A stretch of 64,000 nt of DNA, from assembly GCA_902537445.1 (NCBI GenBank), contig CACBBI010000002.1, positions 1-64,000 of the forward strand, written 5' to 3'. The notes beneath the pieces are model-generated. The model was not told where the DNA came from and searched no databases. It saw only the letters and a list, made by a program, of their open reading frames with translations. The stretch is from an uncultured Prochlorococcus sp. (GTDB lineage: Bacteria; Cyanobacteriota; Cyanobacteriia; PCC-6307; Cyanobiaceae). The position numbers were made by a program, and so were the translations under genes. Shown here one piece after another: positions 1 to 7,842 of the stretch. Position 1 is the stretch's first letter, and each line of letters begins with the position of its first letter.

Positions 1-64
1 TGTTTCTAATTCATCAATTATTAGTGTATGATTTGTGTGAATGCTACTTTTCATTTTATTAATT

Positions 65-316
65 ATGTGCATTTGCATCAACTGTAAATGGGTTGATAGA
101 TGTATTACATATCATGATGTTGAGAATAATCATGATGTTGATCATATTTGTGATCTACCTGATTTTAAAGCAAAAAAACCATTCATTCATGTCAGTATAG
201 TTAAAGATAATAATGGTGATTATAAAACTGATTGGGATGTTCAATCTTGTGAAAGTTTTGAAAATGAATTTGGTAAATGGTCTAAGTGTAATCCAGGTAT
301 GAAATTACCTGCTTAA
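65..316 (+). CDS. ycf34: Ycf34 family iron-sulfur protein
   Basis: Small protein (83 residues) that begins MCICINCKWVDRC, with closely spaced cysteines at residues 2, 4, 7 and 13 and further Cys residues downstream. This N-terminal Cys cluster followed by TYHDVE is the hallmark of Ycf34, a protein of cyanobacteria and red-lineage plastids reported to carry an Fe-S cluster and to affect photosynthetic electron transport. I chose the ATG directly before CICINC; an in-frame ATG eight codons upstream only adds a hydrophobic stub not typical of the family. The next gene (tsaB) starts 9 bases after its stop, so they are probably cotranscribed. Function in this organism is inferred from family only. 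Confidence 0.8.
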   Translation: MCICINCKWVDRCITYHDVENNHDVDHICDLPDFKAKKPFIHVSIVKDNNGDYKTDWDVQSCESFENEFGKWSKCNPGMKLPA

Positions 317-325
317 AGCTAAAAG

Positions 326-979
326 ATGACAAATAAAATCAAACTGAGAGAAAATTACTCTACATTAGTGATTCATAGCACAGACAATTCCTTTGGCTTT
401 GGGTATAGAAAAAATAATACTCTTGAATCTGATGAATTATTTATCAAAAAATTTGATAATGACCTTTGCAACAACTTAATTAATGATCTTAACAAATTCA
501 TTTCCAAAGAAAATTTACAAAAAATAAATAAGTTATCTGTCAGCATAGGGCCAGCAAATTTTAATGCTTCACGATTAATTGTAGTTTTAGCAAGAACTAT
601 CTCGCAACAAGTAAATTGTCCTCTAGAAAGTTTTAGTTCATTTAAAATTATGGCAAAAAGAATTGCATCAAAAAATAATATCCTTACAAACAAAAAATCA
701 TTCTGGATTTACAAAAAATTAAAACGGAAGGATTTTATTACAGGTAAATATGAAATATGTCATAAAGAAAAAAACTCCTCTGATCTTGTTATTCGAGAAA
801 CAGTTTTACCAAAAGTTGTAAAAGAACTTGAGAGTAAAGAACTTTCTTTTGAGGCTAAGTATAATGATAAAGAAGATTTAAAAGAACTATTAGATTTATC
901 AAATAAAAATTTATTAAATTCAAATGTAGATTCCTGGAGAAAAGTTTTGCCTCTTTACCCTATTTCTCCAATTAACTAA
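326..979 (+). CDS. tsaB: TsaB-like tRNA threonylcarbamoyladenosine biosynthesis protein (divergent)
   Basis: About 217 residues with the layout of TsaB (YeaZ), the inactive ASKHA-fold partner of TsaD in t6A37 modification of ANN-decoding tRNAs. The N-terminus (TLVIHSTDNSFGFGY) matches the family's opening strand. The usual GPGSFTGLR loop is recognisable but degraded to GPANFNASR around residue 75, followed by a typical LARTISQQ helix and the CPLESFSS strand. TsaB is not itself catalytic, so loop drift need not abolish function, but the divergence lowers certainty. It lies directly downstream of ycf34 and converges on plsC with 4 bases between the stops. Confidence 0.72.
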   Translation: MTNKIKLRENYSTLVIHSTDNSFGFGYRKNNTLESDELFIKKFDNDLCNNLINDLNKFISKENLQKINKLSVSIGPANFNASRLIVVLARTISQQVNCPLESFSSFKIMAKRIASKNNILTNKKSFWIYKKLKRKDFITGKYEICHKEKNSSDLVIRETVLPKVVKELESKELSFEAKYNDKEDLKELLDLSNKNLLNSNVDSWRKVLPLYPISPIN

Positions 980-983
980 ATTT

Positions 984-1604
984 TCATCCAATTAAATTAT
1001 TAATTTTATCTTGAAGGTGCATTGTTACAGAATTCAGATCATCTCTTGATGAACTTTGTGGAGGTTGAACAGGTTTTCCCACTTTAATAACTATTTTTGA
1101 AAAAAAAGGAATAAAGAATTTAAATCTTATTAGTCTATGTGAATTAACTATTGCAACAGGCAATAATAATTTTTGATTTTTGAAGGCTATTAATGCTGCA
1201 CCTTTTTTGGGCTTATTCACTCGACCATTTTTTTGACGAGTACCATCAATAAAAATTCCAATAGAATTATCATCTGATAATTTCTTACATGCTGTTTTAA
1301 TTGTATTTTTATCTGCAATTCCTCTTTTTACAGGATACGCTCCACAAGCCGTGATAATAAAGCCGAGAAAGGGAATTTTAAAAAGCTCTGCCTTTGCCAT
1401 AAAAGATATATTACGTCCAAGGGCATGGCCTAATAAAGGAGGGTCAAGTAAAGAACCATGATTAGAAACCATTACAAAGGAATCTTTTTGCGGAATATTA
1501 TCTCTACCTATTAATTGGCCTTTAAATACAAATTTATAAATAGGAAATACAAAAAGCTTGCTAACTAATTCATAGACTAATTTTTGAATAGTATGATTTT
1601 TCAT
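984..1604 (-). CDS. plsC: 1-acyl-sn-glycerol-3-phosphate acyltransferase (PlsC family)
   Basis: Transfers an acyl chain to lysophosphatidic acid to make phosphatidic acid at the membrane. The protein (206 residues) shows the acyltransferase motif NHGSLLD (catalytic H49-x4-D54), then AYPVKRG and FIDGTRQKNG (the family's EGTR-type substrate loop, with D in place of E) and PVAIVNS. A hydrophobic stretch at residues 10-30 suits membrane attachment. It is the last gene of a minus-strand series after fabH and fabD, 5 bases downstream of fabD. The grouping of FabH, FabD, PlsX and PlsC links acyl-chain initiation with phosphatidate synthesis. Confidence 0.9.
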   Translation of the reverse strand: MKNHTIQKLVYELVSKLFVFPIYKFVFKGQLIGRDNIPQKDSFVMVSNHGSLLDPPLLGHALGRNISFMAKAELFKIPFLGFIITACGAYPVKRGIADKNTIKTACKKLSDDNSIGIFIDGTRQKNGRVNKPKKGAALIAFKNQKLLLPVAIVNSHRLIRFKFFIPFFSKIVIKVGKPVQPPQSSSRDDLNSVTMHLQDKINNLIG

Positions 1605-1609
1605 ACAAA

Positions 1610-2506
1610 TTAATAAGATATTTGATCCGAAGATGAAACTTGAGAAATTTTTACATCTTTAAGATGTCTTTTTGCTAAACCGCTAAGTACATTAGAAGGG
1701 CCAATTTCAACAATATGAAGATCACTATCTTTTGCCATTAAATCCATAGTTTCTCGCCACCTCACCCCATTACACATTTGTTTTTCTAATCTAATTTTAA
1801 GCTCGTTTAGATCACTACAAAATGAAGGTTCATAATTGCTTATGACTGGGAAAGAAGGATTGTTAAATTTAATCTTTTTTAAATACTCAGAAAATTTTGA
1901 TGAAGGTTCATCCATAAATGGTGAATGAAATGCACCTGAAACATTTAATTTCAAGAATCTTTTACAAGAAATTTCTTTCGATAAATTATCTAATGCTTCA
2001 GGAGATCCTGATAAGACAACTTGGGAAGAGCTATTATCATTAGCGATTACAATATCATCAATTTTTTGTACTAATAGATCAAGTTGATCCCTATCAAAAC
2101 CAATTACTGCTGCCATAGATCCTTTCCCAGCATTTACCATTAATTGAGACCTTTCTTTTATTAGAGAAACACAATCTTCGAATGAAAAAACATCCGCACA
2201 ATATAGTGCAGTGATTTCTCCAAGACTATGCCCGGCAACATAATTTGGTTTAAATCCATTTTCCTTTAATGCATCTAATAAAATTGATTCAACTAGAAAA
2301 AGACAAATTTGTGTATTTCTTGTGTTATTCAAATCAATAAGAGGATTTGTTGGTTCAGTATTTAACTCACAAATCTCAAATAAATTCCTCTCAAATATCT
2401 CAGATGCATAACTAAACCTCTCTTTTGTGTTGGGCAAATTTTCAATTTGTTTTGCCATTCCAATTTTTTGCGAACCCTGTCCAGGGAATACCCATGCAAC
2501 TGTCAT
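1610..2506 (-). CDS. fabD: malonyl-CoA:ACP transacylase
   Basis: Loads malonyl groups from CoA onto acyl carrier protein for fatty-acid elongation in the cytoplasm. It begins MTVAWVFPGQGSQ, the signature opening of the family, contains the active-site GHSLGE (Ser94) and the downstream GAFHSPFM, and ends after HIVEIGPSNVLSGL. Length of 298 residues is normal. The start is the ATG in front of TVAWVFPGQGSQ; the open frame extends 13 codons further into the fabH coding region but that part is not family-like. It follows fabH by 13 bases and is presumably cotranscribed. Confidence 0.95.
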   Translation of the reverse strand: MTVAWVFPGQGSQKIGMAKQIENLPNTKERFSYASEIFERNLFEICELNTEPTNPLIDLNNTRNTQICLFLVESILLDALKENGFKPNYVAGHSLGEITALYCADVFSFEDCVSLIKERSQLMVNAGKGSMAAVIGFDRDQLDLLVQKIDDIVIANDNSSSQVVLSGSPEALDNLSKEISCKRFLKLNVSGAFHSPFMDEPSSKFSEYLKKIKFNNPSFPVISNYEPSFCSDLNELKIRLEKQMCNGVRWRETMDLMAKDSDLHIVEIGPSNVLSGLAKRHLKDVKISQVSSSDQISY

Positions 2507-2519
2507 AATTCTCCTTTTT

Positions 2520-3527
2520 TTAACCCCATTTAATGAGGGCTGCACCCCAACTTAACCCAGCACCAAAACCACTTGTGGCAATAATATCATTTTGTTTAAT
2601 TCTATTATTTCTAATAGCCTCATCCATCACTAGTGGAATTGTTGCTGCTGAAGTATTACCATATTTTTCTAAATTGCTAAGAATTTTTTCTCTAGGAATT
2701 TTTAACCTGTCTCCTACAGAATCCAATATCCTTTGATTAGCTTGATGCAATACAAGCCAATCAACTTCATCAGAAGTATAATTTATTTTTTTAAACAACT
2801 TTTCAAGAATTATCGGAACTTCTCTAACTGCAAATTTATACACTTCCTGACCATTCATCTGAATTGGAGAAAAAGCTCCACTTGAGAAATCAATGTTATC
2901 AATTATTGAATCCTTATTATTTTTTGATGGAAGATTAAGAAAAGAACCCCTTTCTCCGTCAGTTCTCATATTAAAACCAATTAAATTATCAAATTCATTA
3001 GTAGCTTCAATTGCTAATGCACCTGCACCATCTCCAAAGAGAATGCAACTTCTTCTGTCATTCCAATCAACAAAGCTTGATAGTTGATCTGCTCCTATAA
3101 CAATAGCCCTCTGAAATCTACCCCCTTTTAAAAATTGTGAGGCTGTTATTAAGGCAAATAAGAAACCACTACATGCTGCAGTTAAATCGAAAGCTACAGC
3201 ATTCGCTGCCCCTAATTTAGCTTGAATGGATGGCGCTGATCCAAATAAATCATGCGGAGTAGAAGTAGCTAAAACAATCAAATCAATAGTTTTAATATCC
3301 CAATTAGCCATTTCTATAGCAGTTAGAGCCGCCTTATAACCCATCTCAGTAACGTTATCTCCTACGCCAGAGATTCTTCTCTCAGAAATGCCCGTTCTAG
3401 ATTTTATCCATTCATTGCTTGTATCAACCTTTTGACTAATTTTTTGATTGGTTAGAATTTGATCAGGTACATAACTTCCGCTTCCCTTGAATGACACACC
3501 AATCTGATTAAAATTTATTCCTTCCAA
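2520..3527 (-). CDS. fabH: 3-oxoacyl-[acyl-carrier-protein] synthase III
   Basis: Condenses acetyl-CoA with malonyl-ACP to start each fatty acid. The 335-residue protein has the KAS III triad: Cys119 in DLTAACSGF, His in VLHQANQRI and Asn in KYGNTSAAT, plus the C-terminal GFGAGLSWGAALI. A conventional TSNEWIKSRTGI segment lies near residue 40. It is upstream of fabD in the same minus-strand unit, and plsX lies 53 bases further upstream, the common plsX-fabH-fabD order. Confidence 0.96.
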   Translation of the reverse strand: MEGINFNQIGVSFKGSGSYVPDQILTNQKISQKVDTSNEWIKSRTGISERRISGVGDNVTEMGYKAALTAIEMANWDIKTIDLIVLATSTPHDLFGSAPSIQAKLGAANAVAFDLTAACSGFLFALITASQFLKGGRFQRAIVIGADQLSSFVDWNDRRSCILFGDGAGALAIEATNEFDNLIGFNMRTDGERGSFLNLPSKNNKDSIIDNIDFSSGAFSPIQMNGQEVYKFAVREVPIILEKLFKKINYTSDEVDWLVLHQANQRILDSVGDRLKIPREKILSNLEKYGNTSAATIPLVMDEAIRNNRIKQNDIIATSGFGAGLSWGAALIKWG

Positions 3528-3580
3528 AAGAATTTTTTAGTTACTTATATTAGTCAAACATAAATTTGACTCAATATGTT

Positions 3581-4987
3581 TTATGAATTTAAAACTTGAA
3601 GCTTTTGCAGTTGATTTAAATTGTCCATAACTCCATGATTCACCGCAGAGTGAGCCAAGCGAAGAGCACTAACTACTGATAAAGATTTGCTGCTTCCATG
3701 ACCAATAACGCAAATGCCATTCACCCCAAGTAATAAAGCTCCTCCATGTTCGGCATGATCTAACCTTTTCTTAATTCTGAGTAGATTACTTTTTAAAAAA
3801 GCTGAACCAACTTTACCCCGTCTTCCACGTGGCAGCTCAGATCTCAAAATATCTAATAAAACTCCTCCCACAGATTCAAGAAATTTCAATAATATATTTC
3901 CAGTGAATCCATCACAAACTACTACATCAAAACTACCTGATAATACATCTCGTCCTTCACAATTACCTCCAAAATAAAAACTTTTTTCAGAAGATAATAA
4001 TTCAAATGTTTTTAGGGATAAATCATTACCTTTGCATTCTTCTTCTCCGATATTTAAAAGACCAATTCTTGGTTTTTTTACTTGTAAGACATCTTTTGCA
4101 TAAACATTACCTAGAAGTGCAAATTGATGCAGATAAGATGGCTTACAATCAGTATTTGCTCCGACATCTAAAACTAATACCGGGCGAGTTTGATCCCTTG
4201 TTGGAAATAATGCTCCTATAGCTGGTCTATCAATCCCTTTCAATCTCCCAATTCTAAATATGGCAGAAGCCATCATGGCACCGGAATTACCCGCTGAGTA
4301 GACAGCTTGAGCTTTATTATTTCTCACTAAATCCATTGCAACGTTTATACTTGCATTTTTCCTTTTTCGAACTGCAGTAGCTTCTTCATTCATCCCAATA
4401 GGCTCTCCACTATCAATTAATTCAAGTCGATTATTATCTATTTCATTTTCTAATGATTCTGCTAAACCAGTTTTTTCTGCTGCATCTTTAACTTTCTCAA
4501 TTTTACCGACAAACTTTATATTTATTGGAAATCTACTTATTGCTTCGAGGCAACCCTCAAGAATTGGACCAGGAGCATAATCTCCACCCATCCCATCAAC
4601 TGCGATCCAAATTCTATTAGATTGAGATTCCTCCACCCTATCTAAAATATTATCGTTATTTTGTAATCTTTTTAATGGGTCAAAAACTAATGGCTGTAAT
4701 GTATTTTTAGCTATTGAACCAGCATTTGAAACAACACTGCTAGCAGTATTCACAACAGATTCAGCGCTTGAAACTACATTGCCTGCAACATTACCTGCAA
4801 CATTACTAGCTGTGCTCACAACAGAACCAGCACCAGAAACCATATTACCCGCAACATTACTAGCTGTTGCTGCAGAACTAGCAGCAGTATCTACTATTGA
4901 AGTTACAGCAGAATTTCTTTTGTACCAAATAACTAATCTTCTAATAGCTCTGGACTTGTTAATTTTTTGTGCTGTTTCTTTCCCCAT
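3581..4987 (-). CDS. plsX: phosphate acyltransferase PlsX with long N-terminal heptad-repeat extension
   Basis: Converts acyl-ACP to acyl-phosphate, the donor for the first glycerolipid acylation. The catalytic core begins around residue 126 (IWIAVDGMGGDYAP) and runs to the end (about 343 residues, normal for PlsX), with SAGNSGAMMA, LDVGANTDC and GFTGNILLKF typical of the family. In front of it lies a 125-residue extension: a basic segment with aromatic residues (residues 8-25) followed by a Val/Ala/Ser/Asn/Gly-rich region at residues 27-95 with units such as VVSTASN and VVNTASS. The start ATG is immediately next to the rpaB stop codon. The role of the extension is unknown; membrane association is one possibility. 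Confidence 0.93.
   Translation of the reverse strand: MGKETAQKINKSRAIRRLVIWYKRNSAVTSIVDTAASSAATASNVAGNMVSGAGSVVSTASNVAGNVAGNVVSSAESVVNTASSVVSNAGSIAKNTLQPLVFDPLKRLQNNDNILDRVEESQSNRIWIAVDGMGGDYAPGPILEGCLEAISRFPINIKFVGKIEKVKDAAEKTGLAESLENEIDNNRLELIDSGEPIGMNEEATAVRKRKNASINVAMDLVRNNKAQAVYSAGNSGAMMASAIFRIGRLKGIDRPAIGALFPTRDQTRPVLVLDVGANTDCKPSYLHQFALLGNVYAKDVLQVKKPRIGLLNIGEEECKGNDLSLKTFELLSSEKSFYFGGNCEGRDVLSGSFDVVVCDGFTGNILLKFLESVGGVLLDILRSELPRGRRGKVGSAFLKSNLLRIKKRLDHAEHGGALLLGVNGICVIGHGSSKSLSVVSALRLAHSAVNHGVMDNLNQLQKLQVLNS
4703..4909 (-). repeat. degenerate heptad repeats encoded in plsX N-terminus
   Basis: This part of plsX encodes residues 27-95. Seven-residue units can be laid out as MVSGAGS, VVSTASN, VAGNVAGN (one residue longer), VVSSAES, VVNTASS, VVSNAGS, then IA. 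Hydrophobic V/I pairs repeat every seven residues, separated by small and polar residues and almost no charge. At DNA level the repeats are imperfect, with recurring forms of acattacctgca. Confidence 0.7.
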
Positions 4988-5734
4988 TTATTTACCATCA
5001 AAAGGAGCAATATCAACAATTCGTTGAAAAAGATATCCTGTACCCCTTGCTGTCAATATCAATTCTGGATTAGCTGGATCAGCCTCAAGTTTTGATCTTA
5101 ATCTTGATATATGAACATCCACGACTCTCGTATCAACATGTCTCTCGGGTGTATATCCCCAAACTTCTTTCAAAATCTCCCCTCTACTAAATGGCTCTCC
5201 TGACCTACTCACCAAAAGCTCTAAGAGACTAAATTCCATACCAGTTAATCTAATTCTCTCATCACTTTTAAAAACTTGTCTTCTATTTGTATCAATTTTT
5301 ATATCCGTAACCAAAATTAACCCTGAATTAGGCATTCCAGGAATTTGCTCTTTGTCGATTCTTCTAAGAACGCACCTAATTCTAGCTTCTAACTCCTTTG
5401 GGCTAAATGGTTTTACTACGTAATCATCAGCCCCTAATTCTAAACCTGTTATCCTATCTGCAACATCTCCTAATGCAGTTAACATAACAATTGGAACATC
5501 TGAATCTTTCCTTAACTCTTGACAAACTCCATAACCATCTAGTTTTGGCATCATAACGTCAAGTACTACCAAATCAGGTTCATAATCTTTAAATAACTTT
5601 AGTGCTTCTTTACCATCACTTGCAGTTACAACTTTGTAGCCAATCATGGAGAGTCGTGTCTCCAGAATTCTTCTAATACTTGCCTCGTCATCTGCGACAA
5701 GTATAGTTTCTTTAGTTTGACTAGATAGAGCCAT
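4988..5734 (-). CDS. rpaB: OmpR-family response regulator RpaB
   Basis: Master light-stress transcription regulator of cyanobacteria, also Ycf27 of plastids; it binds HLR1 elements and controls high-light genes, including hli genes. Receiver domain: acidic pair D15/D16, phospho-acceptor D59 in VVLDVMMPKLDG, Thr in MLTALG and Lys in DDYVVKPFS. The winged-helix domain (residues about 145-240) carries LTGMEFSLLELL and RHVDTRVVDVHISRLRSKLE. The near-invariant cyanobacterial sequence makes the assignment safe. It faces radA across a 107-base divergent spacer and reads into plsX with no gap. Confidence 0.95.
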   Translation of the reverse strand: MALSSQTKETILVADDEASIRRILETRLSMIGYKVVTASDGKEALKLFKDYEPDLVVLDVMMPKLDGYGVCQELRKDSDVPIVMLTALGDVADRITGLELGADDYVVKPFSPKELEARIRCVLRRIDKEQIPGMPNSGLILVTDIKIDTNRRQVFKSDERIRLTGMEFSLLELLVSRSGEPFSRGEILKEVWGYTPERHVDTRVVDVHISRLRSKLEADPANPELILTARGTGYLFQRIVDIAPFDGK

Positions 5735-5841
5735 TTGTTTCTATTAGCTAATCAGTAAGAGAATTTATTATTAACCTAATCTAACTTGTAGAGGGGCAAT
5801 ATCCCAAACATTCTAGTTCCATTAATTCATTCAGAGACTAA

Positions 5842-7194
5842 ATGTCTAGCAAATTATCTACTTTTATTTGTCAGAATTGCGGATCTGAAACTTCTCAATA
5901 CTTTGGTAGATGCCTAAATTGCAACTCATGGAATTCCATTGTTGAAGAAATAAAAAAAAAGGGATCTAAATATCAAGAAATAAAAAATAATAAAAGATCT
6001 ATGCCTTTTAATGAGATTTCGTCAAAAAAAATATCAAGATTTACAAGTGGTTTTAGAGAATTTGATCGAGTGCTTGGAGGTGGAATAGTACCTGGATCTG
6101 TTGTTTTACTAGGAGGAGAACCAGGTATAGGTAAAAGCACAATAGTTCTTCAATCAGCAGGAAAAATATCTCTTAATGAGAAAGTTTTATATATAACTGC
6201 AGAAGAATCTTTAGAACAAGTAAAAATTAGATGGGAAAGATTAAATCAAGACAGTATCGATTTACAAATTTTTGCAGAAACCAATTTATCCCTAATTATT
6301 GAAGAGATTAAACGTGTAAATCCAAGTTTCGCAATTATTGATAGTATTCAAGCCATCCATAATCATGAAATGCAAAGTTCTCCAGGATCTGTTTCTCAAG
6401 TTAGAGAATGTTCATCTGAATTACAAAATCTTGCCAAAGAAAATAATATTGCTCTCCTAATAATTGGTCATGTAACCAAAGATGGTGCTTTAGCTGGCCC
6501 TAAAACTCTAGAGCATCTAGTTGATACAGTCATAAACTTTGAAGGAGATAATATTTCCTCACATAGATTACTAAGAAGTATAAAAAATAGATTTGGATCG
6601 ACCTTTGAGATTGGAATTTTTGAAATGCTTGAAGAGGGCTTACGGGAGATAAAAAACCCAAGTTCAATTTTTACAAATAAAGAAAACATTTCAGGTGTAA
6701 CAACTACGATTACAAATGAAGGGACTCGACCATTAGCAGTTGATATACAAGCACTAGTAAATAAAACTTTTTACAGTAATCCAAGACGTACCACAACTGG
6801 AATAAGCATAAATAGATTGCATCAAATTCTAGCTGTTATTGAAAAACACGTAGGGATAAAATTATCTGAATTTGATTGTTATATAGCTACTGGTGGGGGT
6901 TTTGAGATAAATGATCCATCATCTGACTTAGGTGTAGCAATATCAATTTTATCAAGTTTAAAAAATATTCCTCCTTTGGCAAATAGCTCATTTATTGGAG
7001 AATTGGGTTTGAGCGGTCAGGTTAGAAAATCGAATAACCTTCGAACAAAGATAGAAGAAGCTGTAAGACTAGGTATCAAAAATATCGTAGTGCCAAAATT
7101 AGAGGAAGAACTAAATAATAATTTTCAAAATTTAATCAATATCCAAGAAATATCCAATATTAAAGAAGCAGTTGACTATTCTTTGTCAGATTAA
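5842..7194 (+). CDS. radA: DNA repair protein RadA (Sms)
   Basis: Branch-migration ATPase that helps process recombination intermediates. Domains in order: four-Cys zinc finger at residues 10-30 (CQNCG...CLNCNSW), RecA-like ATPase with Walker A GGEPGIGKST near residue 92 and the RadA-specific KNRFGS at about residue 248, then a Lon-like C-terminal domain (TGGGFEINDPSSDLGVA and GELGLSGQVR). Length 450 residues is normal. It is divergent from rpaB and convergent with ycf3, the two stops being 5 bases apart. Confidence 0.96.
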   Translation: MSSKLSTFICQNCGSETSQYFGRCLNCNSWNSIVEEIKKKGSKYQEIKNNKRSMPFNEISSKKISRFTSGFREFDRVLGGGIVPGSVVLLGGEPGIGKSTIVLQSAGKISLNEKVLYITAEESLEQVKIRWERLNQDSIDLQIFAETNLSLIIEEIKRVNPSFAIIDSIQAIHNHEMQSSPGSVSQVRECSSELQNLAKENNIALLIIGHVTKDGALAGPKTLEHLVDTVINFEGDNISSHRLLRSIKNRFGSTFEIGIFEMLEEGLREIKNPSSIFTNKENISGVTTTITNEGTRPLAVDIQALVNKTFYSNPRRTTTGISINRLHQILAVIEKHVGIKLSEFDCYIATGGGFEINDPSSDLGVAISILSSLKNIPPLANSSFIGELGLSGQVRKSNNLRTKIEEAVRLGIKNIVVPKLEEELNNNFQNLINIQEISNIKEAVDYSLSD

Positions 7195-7199
7195 AAAAA

Positions 7200-7721
7200 T
7201 TAGAGATACATATCGATTGAACTTCTGCCTGAGTTTTTCAACCAATTCTCAATATCTAGATACCCACCTGGATAAAGTCTCACAGCTTTAGACCAGACCT
7301 CAGCAGCTTTATCAAACCAAATATCTCTCTGATCTAAATCACCATTTTGCTCAGCATATCTTCCCCTTTTTTCATAAATTAAACCTATATTTTTCAAGCA
7401 TGATGGCTGTTTGGGATTTTCTACTAATGCTTTTTCATAAGTTTCAATAGACAAATCCTCTTCACCATTACTCATATAAATAATTGCCATATTTTTTAAA
7501 GTCTCACCCCTATCAATTTTATTTTCTTCAAGCAGTAAGCTCTCTTTGTAATACTCTAATGCTTCAGAATAATCCCCATTATTTTGTGCAGCTAAGCCAT
7601 CTCTATAATAAATGTATGCCTTTTTTTCTTTCTCAGCAATAGGCATTATTTTTACAATAGATTCAGCAATTACAGTAAAAGCTTTATCAATAAAATTGTC
7701 TCTGTTTTGATTACTAGGCAC
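7200..7721 (-). CDS. ycf3: photosystem I assembly protein Ycf3
   Basis: TPR protein needed to assemble photosystem I subunits at the thylakoid. The 173 residues match Ycf3 throughout: the basic N-terminus with [43 protein letters not shown] (first TPR), then two more TPR units and a [20 protein letters not shown] end. The start is GTG (Val-Pro-Ser-Asn), since no ATG lies near the family's N-terminus. It faces the copper ATPase gene across a 121-base AT-rich divergent region; copper and PSI (plastocyanin) supply are related, though co-regulation is not shown. Confidence 0.94.
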   Translation of the reverse strand: MPSNQNRDNFIDKAFTVIAESIVKIMPIAEKEKKAYIYYRDGLAAQNNGDYSEALEYYKESLLLEENKIDRGETLKNMAIIYMSNGEEDLSIETYEKALVENPKQPSCLKNIGLIYEKRGRYAEQNGDLDQRDIWFDKAAEVWSKAVRLYPGGYLDIENWLKNSGRSSIDMYL

Positions 7722-7842
7722 TGCTCAAAATCTAATAAAATTAATATAGTAATTTAAAAAATAACTATTTAAAAAGTCTATTACATTTATTATTATAGTT
7801 AAATATAAAGTCAAGCATTAATTTGCTTCTATAGTAAAAAAT

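Noticed and set aside
41..64. Eight-codon N-terminal extension of Ycf34
   Set aside because: Family members start directly before CICINC; the extension is hydrophobic and not conserved in my recollection.
373..693. 106-codon open frame on the minus strand
   Set aside because: Lies fully opposite the tsaB coding region, has no family-like composition and no promoter signal; reads as a shadow.
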